Shown one piece after another: positions 37,655 to 49,536 of a stretch of DNA of 64,000 nucleotides (position 1 is the stretch's first letter; each line of letters starts with the position of its first letter). The stretch comes from Guyanagaster necrorhizus (lineage: Eukaryota; Basidiomycota; Agaricomycetes; Agaricales; Physalacriaceae). Made by a program: the position numbers and the translations under genes. The DNA lies in contig NW_025064952.1 in assembly GCF_019112545.1 (NCBI RefSeq), forward strand, positions 1 through 64,000. Reading direction: 5' to 3'. The notes below the pieces were generated by a model. That model made no database searches and was not told the DNA's origin. It saw nothing but the letters and a program-made list of their open reading frames with translations.

Positions 37655-40600
37655 ATGCCTGCTATCAACCCTGAATCTCTAAACTTTGATTGAGAGTTCT
37701 TTGAACTCCTTGCTTCCATCATTGGAATGCTTCTAGGCTTATTGGTGATCATACAGCTGTGCTGTGGATGCCAATCAGTTACTGCCTGAGCTATCAGACA
37801 TTATCAAGAGTTCCAAAATATTCACCAGATCCTATGAAATGTAATCTCTGACTTACCTCTTCATGACATCCTCAACTTCTGATAAACATCCCATCAGCCC
37901 ACAATAAGCTCCTTACCTGAGGCTGAGCATAGTGGCTTGCATCAAATGGACATTCAAGAAGAAAGACCCATCTATCCCCTCTGATTTCATACAAACAGCA
38001 GAAACAGAAATGATTGCCTCATGGGATTCTGAAACCCATAGGTCCCACCTCCATCCCTAACTATGAGAATGAGGACCTCCTCTTAGACTTCTTTGATCAG
38101 TCTCCATCCTCCAATCCTTCCACTGCTCTGAGAACCCATGGGATTGCTGACCATGCTCAAGACTCCCTTGATGCCACTAAGGTGGCTCAGGGATCCCAGC
38201 ATCACTCTCCAGACCCTTCACCTCCCTACACCACTCCCAATGGAAGACCCACCACCTCCAATGAAAGACCCACCACCACTCCTCTCTGCTCACCTGAGAC
38301 TAGCATGGGGACAGGGAGGAGTTCCTCTCAATGTGCTGATGACAAGTAACAAGGATGGGAAGAGAGAGACAAAATCATTCACCAACTCTTCCCTGCATGG
38401 GACCTCAATGTCCCCTTCAACTATGATGAGGCTGTCTGACAAGAGGAGTGCTGAAGAAGGGAGACCTCAGAATATGAATGAGCCTGGGATGTGCTCACTA
38501 TATGCATCCTGAAAGAGCAACAGAGAGCTCTCAAGGCCTTAGAGTATGATCAGCAGCATTGCAACCAGCAGCATACAACCAAAGCCACATGCTTTAAAGG
38601 GGGCTTGCCAGACTGGTATGGTCTCCACAATGAGCTTGCACAATCTACTCCTGTATTCTAGGAGCCAAGTATCCACTACAATGATGAGGATTCATGGGCA
38701 GAAGGACTCCATGAGGTCCTCACTGCCAATGAAGCCAGAAGAGAGAGTGACAATGGAGTCTCATCTCCAGCCCAGGATAACATCCATTCCAACAGTCCTG
38801 AAACTCTTGACTATCCTCCTCCCTGATACACCCCCAGTGCCAACACCATGTTTGGGGATGATAAGTCTATCCTCAGGCACTATGGGCTATGAGTATCTGA
38901 CAATGCCCACATCTCTGCCTACACCCTCTGAGGTTTTCTTGGAAGTCAAATTGCTCATCAGTTTCTCAATGAATGATTCTATAGAAACTTCTGCATCTAT
39001 AGTGAAAGAGTAGACACTGTGTGAGCAGAAGGTGAAAACTAGTACAACCCCAATATTGAAAGCTGCCCTATCATAGACTACACTATCATGATTGCCTCAA
39101 CCTCTGACAGCCCTGTCACTGGGCCAAGTATACAGCCAGAGCAGCAGGTCACCAGCAACAATATGACTGCCTGAGATTGAGGAGAGTACCTTTGACCAGC
39201 CTGTCAACTCCCTCATTGGAGATAAGGAGAATGAGAGACTACTGGTTGAGGAGGACAAGGACAGTGAAAGTAGCAGAGTACCTCACAGGGGCAGGAACCT
39301 CACTTATTTCCACCCAGAAGATACAGATGATGAAGTATTGGAAAAAGAGATATGAAAGAACAGGAAGAAAGAATTCAAGGACTTTTATCAGGAGGGGGTA
39401 AAGTTTCTATGGCAGGATGATAACTGGTTCTCATCTCCAATGGGAAAATTATATATTGCTGAACCATCTGAATGACAGGAGATATTAAGACATGCTGCAA
39501 TCACTTATACAGCAGAAACCTACAACCATTATCACCCAGAAGACCAGCTTAGTGAGCTGCCAGCTTACCAGTCACCACCTATGGTCTAACCAATGCTTTG
39601 GTCACCAACCATCATGCCAAAATGAGTCATGTACACAGCATCATCAATCTGAAGCTGAGACTCATACTCAACCCCTTCCATATGAACCTCAGCAACTTGG
39701 CTAACTAGATCCCAGATCTGCTCTGACATGCAGCTTATCAGGTATTGAAACCCATGGACCAGGGCAGAAAGCCGATTACTAGCTGCTCAGCCACCACCAG
39801 ATAAAGCCTCCAGAAGTGGAGCAGGAAAGGACTCAGTCCATGATGATCCAGAAGTGGTCCAGCTAGGATTCACTGTATGGGATAGGGTAATCATATGAAA
39901 AGAAGTGGCCTCCCAGGGGAGTCCCATGACTGATGACAACTCCCTCCATTCATTCTCTGGGCTGCTGACCAAATGGCAATGCCTCTTCTTCAAAGAGTGG
40001 CCCAATCTGATGGGAGCTCTATCAGATAACATGGCTGTTTTACAATGCAAGCCAGATCTGCTTGAAAAGTCCCACCCCTTTAAAGAGGCATCAGATGACA
40101 TTGACCAATTTCTAGTCAACTGCAAACAATACTTTGAGGTATATATTGGATACCTCAGAATGGATATAAACTGAGTCATCTTCACCACCTCCTATCTTGA
40201 GGACAAGGCAAAGACCTGGTGGATCCTGATCTCCCCCAACTTCTGATCAACCATGAGGGGGCACTACTGGTACCCCTCATGGCTGGTATTCAAACAGATA
40301 CTCCATGACAAATTTATTGATCTAGTGGTGCAGGAGGTATACAAGCAGAAGATCAAAGAGTACAAGATGGGAGAAAAGGCAGCTTCTGACTACTTCAATG
40401 AGCTAGAATGGCTTGCCAAACTTGCTGGCATATAAGATGATGTAGCAGATGACAGAAGAATGGTTGAGGCTCTCAAGAGAGGAGTCCCATCCTCATATAT
40501 CATGATGATCACTGCCATCAGAATCAAGCAGTTGATCCCAAAGGGGTATAACCAATAGAAAGAATGGATCATTGAGATGTACAAGGAGTGACAAAGACAA

Positions 40601-40966
40601 AAGGCAGAGCAGATCACCCTACAGGATTTCTGGAAGTCTAACCAGTCACAAGCCTCTGGATCCAAGATGACCAGCTTCAATAACAACAAGTTAGGACTCT
40701 CAATGGCCAGCCTGTCATACTCAGCTTAGAAGATGGGCACCAAAACAATCTACACAGGGACAGAAAAGCCAATGGATATATATCAGCTTAAGAAAGAAGA
40801 GAAGTGTTTCAACTGTGGCCAAAAGGGCTACATGTCAGAAGACTGCCCCAAGAAGAAGCAAACCCAAGAAGACATATGGGTGCAAATTGCTGAACTCCAG
40901 AAAGAAGATGAGGAACTAGGCATGGAAATAAAGGTGGAAGAGGTAAAAGGCAGGGCTGACCAGTGA
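37655..40966 (+). pseudogene. N3 gag (broken)
   Basis: ATG at 37655 is followed by the family's hydrophobic segment (FFELLASIIGMLLGLLVIIQL). A Pro/Ser/Thr-rich region spans 38014-39000 and an acidic region about 39180-39400. The gag core is at 39905-40435 (DIDQFLVNCKQYFEVYIGYL..., then KIKEYKMGEKAASDYFNELEWLAKLAGI). The zinc knuckle CFNCGQKGYMSEDC at about 40807-40850 has tyrosine at the usual histidine position. The stop TGA at 40964-40966 overlaps the -1 frame used by pol. Several internal stops are present. Confidence 0.8.
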
Positions 40967-41883
40967 GGAATTCCACTGGGTCAGCCAAAGGACTTCATGG
41001 TGTGCAAACAGTATTTACTAAATGGACTGATATCTCTGTAGTTACTCCTATGCCTAAATTATGTGTGAATTCAGATATACCCCAATTAAACCCTATTTTG
41101 CACACCAAAGAATTGCAATCAGAGTCAACTCAAATACCTATAGGCCAAACAGGGAGAGAGACCCCCAAGGTATGGCTCAAGCCATTCAATACTGAATGGA
41201 TCTGGAGGGCCATCAAAGAAGCATTAACAGAGGAAGCAGTGAGGGCAGTACTCAGAAACTGGATACAGAAAGCCTGAACCAATGAAGCAAGTGACAAGAT
41301 GACTATGAGCCTGAAGGAGATGGAATGGGGTCAGGCTCTGGAATGGCTTGACAAGCTCTGAGGACTGAGGAGATATGTCTGACAGACTAAGACCCAGGGA
41401 TGTGACTGGATGATCAAAGCCCAGGTTGAAACCCTGACAAACTGAAACAGCCACACCATAACCATATTAGTTGATAATGGTTGCACTGGCAGCTTGATAA
41501 ACCATGCTTTTATCAGCAAGCACAAACTTTTCACCCAGGCCACCATTGCTTTCATTCCTGTCTATAATGTGGATGGGACAAAAAACCAAACCAGCTTGAT
41601 TACAGAATAAGTTGAGCTCTGACTCACCATTGAGAATCACTCTGAATGAATTGACCTTGCAGTAACCAACTTAGGGATGAAAGAAGTGTTTTTAGGACAT
41701 GACTGGTTGATTAGACACAATCTGCTGATCAACTGGAAAGCTGGAAAGATGATGTTTGCTTGATGCAAGTGTTGGAAGATCCCATTCAAATTGCCTGATG
41801 AGGATCTCAAAGATAGATGGGATGAAGAGATGGAAGATGGTGAGACCATTCTTGCCATCAACATGCAGAAGAAAATTCATGTA
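40963..41883 (+). pseudogene. N3 protease region
   Basis: Pol opens in the -1 frame across the gag stop and stays open to about 41278. The retropepsin domain follows at about 41456-41740, with LVDNGCTGSLINHAF; the active-site motif D-S/T-G is altered to D-N-G. FLGHDWLIRHN marks its second half. Coding stops abruptly at 41883, where the inverted repeat begins. Confidence 0.8.
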
Positions 41884-44563
41884 TGTTGAAGAGTATCTGA
41901 GTGTGCACAAGGTGAAAATGGATACAGCAGAGCATTATCCACTGACCACACTCACACCAATACACACACAAAACTCTTAGTTTGTGGGGGGATTATAATG
42001 TGATAAAAGTAGTGATCAACAAATATAATTGTCCTCTTCAATGAGATCACAGTGCACAAATGGTAATAGCATGCTTATAACAGTCTGAGGTCTCTCTAAG
42101 TCTCAAAGCTTTTCATTTTATCAAAACAAGAGGAGGCAACAGGTGTTGCTGGACCTCAAGGCAAAGGGTACTGCAGCTCAACACAATACATTAAAACACT
42201 CTCACAAAACTCTCCAAAAAGTCCTAAACACAGCTCAGATCAACTCAAAACTCTTAACATACACAATACACAGCTTAAAGCTTCGTGCTCTAAGCAAAAA
42301 CCAATCACAAACACATCCACAAGTGCCAAAGAGCACAGATCTCTGTTCACAAGCTTCCAAACCAATCATAGACCCACAGGATTCAAACCTATGCAATCCA
42401 GAGACAACAAAAGACAATTAAACACTGTCCAACAGACCAAAGGGTTTGAACCTCTGCCACCTGTAGCACTGTGTGTCACAAATACCTCAAAAACTCAAGA
42501 TGATGCCCTTCAGACACTGCTCTCTTATTCTCAGGTTGGAGCACAATCCAAAACCTCTTATCAAACTGGGCTCAAGTCCTTCATGAGCTTCAATGCCTCA
42601 CTTAGTTCTCACAGCACTCTTAATGATATCCAATAATCAGTTTATTCTCTTGCCCAAAGTTACTAACACAAACTCAGAGCTAGAGTGCAAGGCTTTCTGT
42701 GCCCAATACACCACAACTGTTGGGGTCAGAAACTCTCCCTTCTACTCCTACAATGCGGTGACATGCCCTCTCCATGTTCAGATATGTAAAATTGCGAAAA
42801 TTGCGAATACATGGACTGCATTCCAGTCCAGTAAGCATGTAACAGAAAATAGGACTAGAGCACACAGAAACCTAGCTATCATAATGCTAAACTGAAGTAA
42901 CAATAAGCAGAGTGCATGGCCTAGTAGCAGACTAATACCAGAGGGGTTAGACTGCATGTGAGGTCCTAGTGCTTGGCCCTAAACATGCCAATACCATTAT
43001 AAGAGGACATGCTAAAAATAAAAAGAATATGATTGAAATATGATCAGCAATCCTGATTACATTGATCAAAGATGCACTGATGGGACATGCTTTAGAACAG
43101 AGAACTGAGACCCAAAGAAAGGTATCTGAATAACTGGGTGCTGAACAGAGAAATGACATGATGGCAACAAAGGAATAGATAGAGGAATACTACCCTCAGA
43201 GATGAATAGCATGTGTACTGCTCAGAGACTTGCATGCATACTTACCATGCCTCAGCATGCTTAACACAGTGAGGGACTTGACATCATACTATAGTATGAC
43301 ATTTACCATATTAGGTAAGTTAATTAATGCATGTCAGGCCAGAAGCAGTGCAATTTATGAGCCAGAGGGAATGTTGAGACATGGAAGAAGAGAACATAAA
43401 TATTATGGCTGACTCCAGACATGGGAGATAACTCTGAGGGTCCAGAACAGTTTACCACTGTCAGAGATGTGTCAGTGAGGCAAGAAGAAAGCAAGCAGAC
43501 CTGGCTAGGGCAGCTAGCCAAGGTCAGCTAGTGAGGAAACATTGTGCAGTCCTGGCCTGGAAGAGAATAAGCATGGCAACTGTGATACACACATGAATAG
43601 TATCCATGAGACCTGGCACAGAGTCCCATGCTTTGAAGATATCATAGTAGGATTGTATTAGTAAGTACCATAGTAGAGTATTTAAATACCATATTGTAGG
43701 AGTAGAAGGGAGAGTTTCTGACCCCAACAGTTGTGGTGTATTGGGCACAGAAAGCCTTGCACTCTAGCTCTGAGTTTGTGTTAGTAACTTTGGGCAAGAG
43801 AATAAACTGATTATTGGATATCATTAAGAGTGCTGTGAGAACTAAGTGAGGCATTGAAGCTCATGAAGGACTTGAGCCCAGTTTGATAAGAGGTTTTGGA
43901 TTGTGCTCCAACCTGAGAATAAGAGAGCAGTGTCTGAAGGGCATCATCTTGAGTTTTTGAGGTATTTGTGACACACAGTGCTACAGGTGGCAGAGGTTCA
44001 AACCCTTTGGTCTGTTGGACAGTGTTTAATTGTCTTTTGTTGTCTCTGGATTGCATAGGTTTGAATCCTGTGGGTCTATGATTGGTTTGGAAGCTTGTGA
44101 ACAGAGATCTGTGCTCTTTGGCACTTGTGGATGTGTTTGTGATTGGTTTTTGCTTAGAGCACGAAGCTTTAAGCTGTGTATTGTGTATGTTAAGAGTTTT
44201 GAGTTGATCTGAGCTGTGTTTAGGACTTTTTGGAGAGTTTTGTGAGAGTGTTTTAATGTATTGTGTTGAGCTGCAGTACCCTTTGCCTTGAGGTCCAGCA
44301 ACACCTGTTGCCTCCTCTTGTTTTGATAAAATGAAAAGCTTTGAGACTTAGAGAGACCTCAGACTGTTATAAGCATGCTATTACCATTTGTGCACTGTGA
44401 TCTCATTGAAGAGGACAATTATATTTGTTGATCACTACTTTTATCACATTATAATCCCCCCACAAACTAAGAGTTTTGTGTGTGTATTGGTGTGAGTGTG
44501 GTCAGTGGATAATGCTCTGCTGTATCCATTTTCACCTTGTGCACACTCAGATACTCTTCAACA
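41884..44563. repeat. Large inverted repeat made of two B copies
   Basis: The left arm 41884-42754 and right arm 43693-44563 are reverse complements over 871 bp with no difference in any stretch I compared; paired positions always sum to 86447. The loop is 42755-43692 (938 bp). The left arm is a 3'-truncated B copy in plus orientation. The right arm plus loop is a complete B copy in minus orientation (42759-44560). The junction reads CAATGCGGTGACATG. The structure sits where about 2.4 kb of N3 pol is missing. Confidence 0.9.
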
Positions 44564-45183
44564 GTCAACATCCACACATGGCTGAGACAACACATACCCA
44601 TACCACTATGCTCACCTGAACTGACTTTGCCAAAACCATGGCAAAGATTCATAATGAAACACATACTGCTCTACAAAAGGCTGCTGCCACAATGAAAAAA
44701 CACTATGACACTCATTGGCATATGGTCCACACCTATGCCATCAATGATAAAGTCTGGCTTGACACCAGCAATCTACACCTCCCACATCCAAAATGGAAGC
44801 TGGATGACAAACAAATGAGTCTCTTCCCTATTCTAGCAAAAGTTGGGGCCTCAGTATATTGCCTCCATCTTCCCAATCACTGGCAAATCCATGACATCTT
44901 CAATGAATCACTGATAACACCCTATATCACACCCACATTCCTGAACCAGAAACACCCACCTCCACCACCACCTGATCTGATTGACAATAAAGAACATTAC
45001 AAAATCGATCAAGTATTAAATCACAAACTATGCAAAGTCAAGGCATGTGGCAGCAGAACAACAACAACAGTCAACTATTTCATCAGTTGGAAGGGCTATG
45101 ATCCTGAATCTAACCAGTGGGTCAATGAAAAACATATGAATATGACAGAGGCAATATGAGACTATGAATTATCCCTTAATTAA
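44564..45183 (+). pseudogene. N3 integrase C-terminus and chromodomain
   Basis: The frame 44638-45159 is open for 173 codons. It begins in the linker after the integrase core (MAKIHNETHTALQKAA...), passes NDKVWLDTSNLHLPHPKWKL and VGASVYCLHLPNHWQIHDIFN, and ends in a chromodomain NYFISWKGYDPESNQWVNE. The chromodomain of such elements is thought to guide integration to heterochromatin. A polypurine tract (TTAAGGATGGGGTAA) leads to the 3' LTR at 45217. Confidence 0.85.
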
Positions 45184-45216
45184 GCCATCAGAATGATAAT
45201 CTTAAGGATGGGGTAA

Positions 45217-45687
45217 TGTTATAATTTTTCACCTTATTAGCTTCCTTTCTTTAAATTAACCCCTATTTATACTTAGTCAGGGCATCAAGCACAAGTGCTT
45301 AAGACTGTGAGATGGGCTTAGTCAGCACAACAAAGCCTGTTTGGTCATTGTCTTTCAATGTGACAATATTGCCTGACAATACATAACAAACCTTTTGTAT
45401 ATAGTAGTGATGCCCAAAGACAACAGGCACAAAGGATTTGATGACATACAATAGGAAGTAGTATAATTAGACCCCACTATATAGTATATAAGATGGCTTG
45501 CTCTTGCTGGTAATCCCCAGCTTCAAGCTAAAGTTTATCTTCATACCATTTCACTCTTGAGCCAATCCTTGGGCCTTGAAGCATATTGACTAATACTCAC
45601 AATAAGTGAACTCTGATGTTCTACTCAAAGTGTGAAGTGACATCAGTTTATCATATGTTTATAGTTATGTACAACTTGGGTCTAACA
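45217..45687 (+). mobile_element. N3 3' LTR
   Basis: This 471-bp LTR runs TGTTATAATTTTT...GGGTCTAACA. It is the intact reference for the R-interrupted 5' LTR. Confidence 0.9.
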
Positions 45688-45728
45688 GATTGAGTGACTT
45701 TGGATAAGGATCCTGGTTTGTCTGAGTA

Positions 45729-48700
45729 TCAATAGTGGAATTCTTCAATAAATTCATCAGCAGAGAACTCAGAGGCTGGTAACCAAGCAAATTCTTCATT
45801 GGTATCTTCATAGCCTAGCCACTGGATGTTGTACAGCAGTGGGCAGTGGAACCAGTGGTCCAGCTTAGAGTCAAGAATTTGGGCTATTTTGAAATGTTCT
45901 TCTCTGTTGACTTCAACTGAAGGCAGCAGTGGTTGGATTTGGTTAGGAATGGTGTTTTCTTCTATGGGTTCCAATTGTGACACATAGAAGACCAGGTGAA
46001 TGGACCAGAGATCCAGTGGAAGCCTCAGCATGAAGGAGTGGGAATCAGATTGGGCTATGATTTCAAAAGGACCAAGGTATTTCTCTGAGAATTTTCTGGT
46101 TGAGCAGGTGGTTTTGATATGTTTGGAACTGAGGTAGACCTTGTCACCCACTGTGAACAGAGGTGCTGGGATCCAATGCTTGTCTGTTTGGGCCTTATAA
46201 CATGACTGAGCTTTAGAAATTTCATCCTTCAGTATTTGATGGAGCTTGTCAAGATTGACTGCAAAGTCTTAGGCCTGAGCAGAGGCAATGTCCCTTTCAG
46301 AGTGAACAGTGATGTTGGAGTGATAACTCTTGTTAGCAAAAAATGAGAAAATTCTAGTGGATGTGTTAAGGGCATTGTTGTAGATGAACATGGCAATAGG
46401 TAGGAGGATGTCTCAGATATACTGTTTCAGTGTTTGGTTTGCCTGTTCAGTTTGTCCATCAGCCTCCAGATGGTAACCAGAAGTAAGATAGAGTTCCATG
46501 TCAAGAGCTATGGCTAAGGCACAAGTAAATTGGAAAACAAATTTGAAACTGCAATCAGATGTGATGTGACTGAGTATCCCATGTTTGGAGAAGACATGGA
46601 TAAGAAAAAGTTAGGCAAGTTCCATGGAGTTAATAGTGTCATGAGTGGAGATAAAGATGGCTTGCTTGCTAGCTCAGTCTATGACTACTAAGATGGCAGT
46701 AAATCCATTGGAGTCCAGTAGTTGTTCAATGAAATCCATGGAAATGGAATCCCATGGCCATTCAGGAACTGGCAGAGGTTTGAGTAACCCATAGGGGCAG
46801 TGTCTAGGTGCCTTACTGCACCCACAAACTGTGCAGGACTTAATATAGTGTCAAACTTATTCATGCATCTTTGGCCAGATATAGTTCTGCCAGACTAGTT
46901 CCAATGTCTAGTTTTGACCAAAGTGATCTGCCAAGATGTGGTCATGATTGTTCTGTAGTATATGAAGATGGAGATCATTGGAGTCCAGGACATAGATGCA
47001 GCCTTCAAACCAAAGGATGTTGGATTCATCAATGGACCACTGAGAGGAAGAGGATTCAGAAGTGGCCTTGGCCTGGTGGAGGCCATCAGAGCATATAGGG
47101 TCAGAGAATTGTGCTTGTTTGATATCAGTGTGAAGTTTGTCAATATCCATGTTGGCACTAGCCCATAGGGTGGGCCTTCAAGGTAGATTGCACAGAGTGA
47201 TGCAGAAAGTTGTTCTTGGATGAACACAGGTCAGAAATTGTGGAGGTTGACTTGAGCATATTGGCTATCCCTCTTTTTAGGGTAGATATCCCATTGTCTA
47301 GTGAGCACATCTGGTTTTCCTCCAAGTTTCTCAGGGTGGAACTGGATTACTAGATTAAACTGGGATAGGTATTCAGACCAGTGGACCTGTTGGCAGGTTA
47401 AAATCTTGGTGGTGGTGAAGTATTCAAGGTTCTTGTGGTCTGTTACAATGTTGATGGAGTCTGCAGAGTCTTTAAGGTAGTGCTGCCAATGTTTAAAGGC
47501 CTCAAAAATAGCTAAAAGCTCTTTGTCATGGGTGTCATAGTTGAGTTGGGCATTGTGGAGACTCTGAGAGTGGAAGGTGATGGAGTGAATTTTGCCATCT
47601 TCAAGATAGATGGAGAGGATAGCTGCAATTGCATAATTGGAAGCATTGGTTTCCACCACTATCTTTTGATCAGAGACCCAGTGAGTAGGGATGGGAGTAT
47701 GTGGAAAGGCCTGTTTCAACTCATTGAAGGTGGCCAATCATTTGTCATCAAATTTCCATGGAGTTCCCTTATGGGTGAGTCATGTAAGGGAAAGAATGAT
47801 ATTGCTATATTCATGTATGAAGTGATGATAGAAGTTGGTGATGCCAAGAAAAGATTGAATATCCTTAACCTTTCATGGCATCAGCCAGTCAACAATGGCC
47901 TTGACTTTTTCTTCAGACATGTGAAGTCCTTCAGGTGATAGGATGTAGTCTAGGTATTCCATGGAATCCTGGTTGATTTCACATTTGGAACCTTTGCAGT
48001 AGAGTCTATTAGCTCTAAGCCTGTGTAGGACCTCTTGAACATGTTTCTGGTGATCTCTTGGATTGTCAGAATATATGAGGATGTTGTCAAGGTAAAATAC
48101 TACTGATATGTCAAGCATGTCCAAGAATATATCATTCACAAATCATTAGAATGCTGCTGGAGCATTTGTGAGGCCAAAGGGCATGACATGCCATTCAAAG
48201 GAACCATAACAGGTTTGGAAGGCTGTTTTCCATTTATCTCCTTTGGCTATGTGAATGAGATGGTAGGCATGTCATAGGTCAAGTTTGGTGTAGATGCATG
48301 TAGAGCAGGCAGAGTTGAGGAGATCAGAAATGAGGAGAAGAGGGTAGTGATCCTTCTTGGAGATTTTGTTTAGATCATAGTAGTTGATGCAAAGTCAGAG
48401 TTCACTGGTCTTCTTCTTGACAAATAGAACCAGAGCCCTGTGTGGAGAGCAGGATGGAGTAATGAACCTATTGTATAGGTTATCATTAATAAACTCTCAT
48501 AGGGCCTTGAGTTCAGATTCTGAAAAAGAATAAATAGGTTCAAGCAGTGGAGATGTTCCTTCCTCAAGGTTGATTTTGAGGTTGTGCAGCCTGTGTTTGG
48601 GTAGTCTTTCAGAGAGGATATTGCTGAAGACATCTGCAAAATCATGGTACTCTACTAGCACTGATAAAAGATCTGCCAGTTCTGCAGATGCAGCTTCGAC

Positions 48701-48760
48701 TCCAATACTAGGCAAGAAAGGCTGCAGTGTGAACTGCTGAGCACCTTCTTCTGCACTGGC
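45729..48760 (-). pseudogene. Element C pol: RT, RNase H, integrase, chromodomain
   Basis: Minus-strand order from high to low coordinates. RT lies at about 48715-47873, with VLVEYHDFADVF, LPKHRLHNLKINLEEGTSPL and the catalytic YLDD changed to YLDN in VVFYLDNILIYSDNP. RNase H is at 47737-47231 (VETNASNYAIAAILS..., TDHKNLEYF). Integrase runs from about 47200 to 46160, heavily interrupted. The GPY-type domain and chromodomain are at 46151-45729 (GDKVYLSSKHIKT..., KYLGPFEII, YNIQWLGYEDTNEEFAWLP). The last domain is intact over 140 codons. C differs from the N family throughout and has longer uninterrupted frames. Confidence 0.9.
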
Positions 48761-49516
48761 TCAGACAAATGCAGCAGCAGATATGATAGACATCTTTGGG
48801 TGTGCTTTCATAGTAAAAGACTCTGAAGGAGGATAGAAATAGATAGATTCATATGAGAACAGCATCTGCCAGCTACCCAAAGTGGATTTGGAATAGGGTG
48901 AAGCTCCAGAAGTTGGACTGATGGAGTCTGGTGGGCATGAAAGTCCCAGAATGGAGCTGGAGGGCTTAGAGAGGGATGGACTGTTGTTCTGTGGGCACAG
49001 AAGTCCCTGGGATGCAGTGGAGGCCACAGAATTGGTTGGAGTGAGATCTTTGTAGCTTGAGTGAAAAGTGATACTGTTCTCAGCCCAGTCAATCAGTGGA
49101 TTGTAGCAGGAGAGCCAGTTGTATTCTAGGACAAGATTGCAAGATGAATCCAGAGGAGTGATATAGAAGTCAATGGGGAAAGTGTCTCCAGATGGAAAAC
49201 AGATAGGGATAGTTGCAATTTGAGATATACAGCTCCTGATAGAGCCATCAAATAATTGAAGTTGCACACTAGGGATGGTTTTAATGGGGATTTTATTGGC
49301 AGCTACATACTTAGTGTCAACAAAGCAGTGGCTAGAACTAGAATCAATAAGGGCAAGAAAACACAGAATGATACAAGTTGGAGAGCCATCAGGTTTTATA
49401 GTAGTTGGTAATTCTGCTGAAAGGGAGATGTGGAAGGAGTGATTGGAAAGGGATGTTGCATTGAGAGTGATGACCTCCAGTGTGCAAATAGAGTCAATGC
49501 AACCCTGAACTTGCAT
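48761..49516 (-). pseudogene. Element C protease
   Basis: An uninterrupted 251-codon frame contains the retropepsin signature [18 protein letters not shown] (D-S-S in the place of D-S/T-G) and [17 protein letters not shown], typical of the Gypsy protease second half. A serine/proline-rich linker to RT follows. It is annotated as a pseudogene because neighbouring domains are broken. Confidence 0.85.
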
Positions 49517-49536
49517 GGAGGAAACAGAGTTGCTTT

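Larger units (their letters stand above)
35725..45687 (+). mobile_element. Ty3/Gypsy chromovirus N3 nested in element C
   Basis: LTRs are the 5' LTR at 35725-36010 plus 37411-37597 (split by repeat R) and the 3' LTR at 45217-45687 (471 bp). The TSD is a perfect GATTG (35720-35724 and 45688-45692). Gag and protease are present at 37655-41883. RT, RNase H and most of integrase are absent and are replaced by the B-derived inverted repeat at 41884-44563. The integrase end and chromodomain resume at 44564. It inserted between C's chromodomain and its antisense ORF. Confidence 0.9.
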
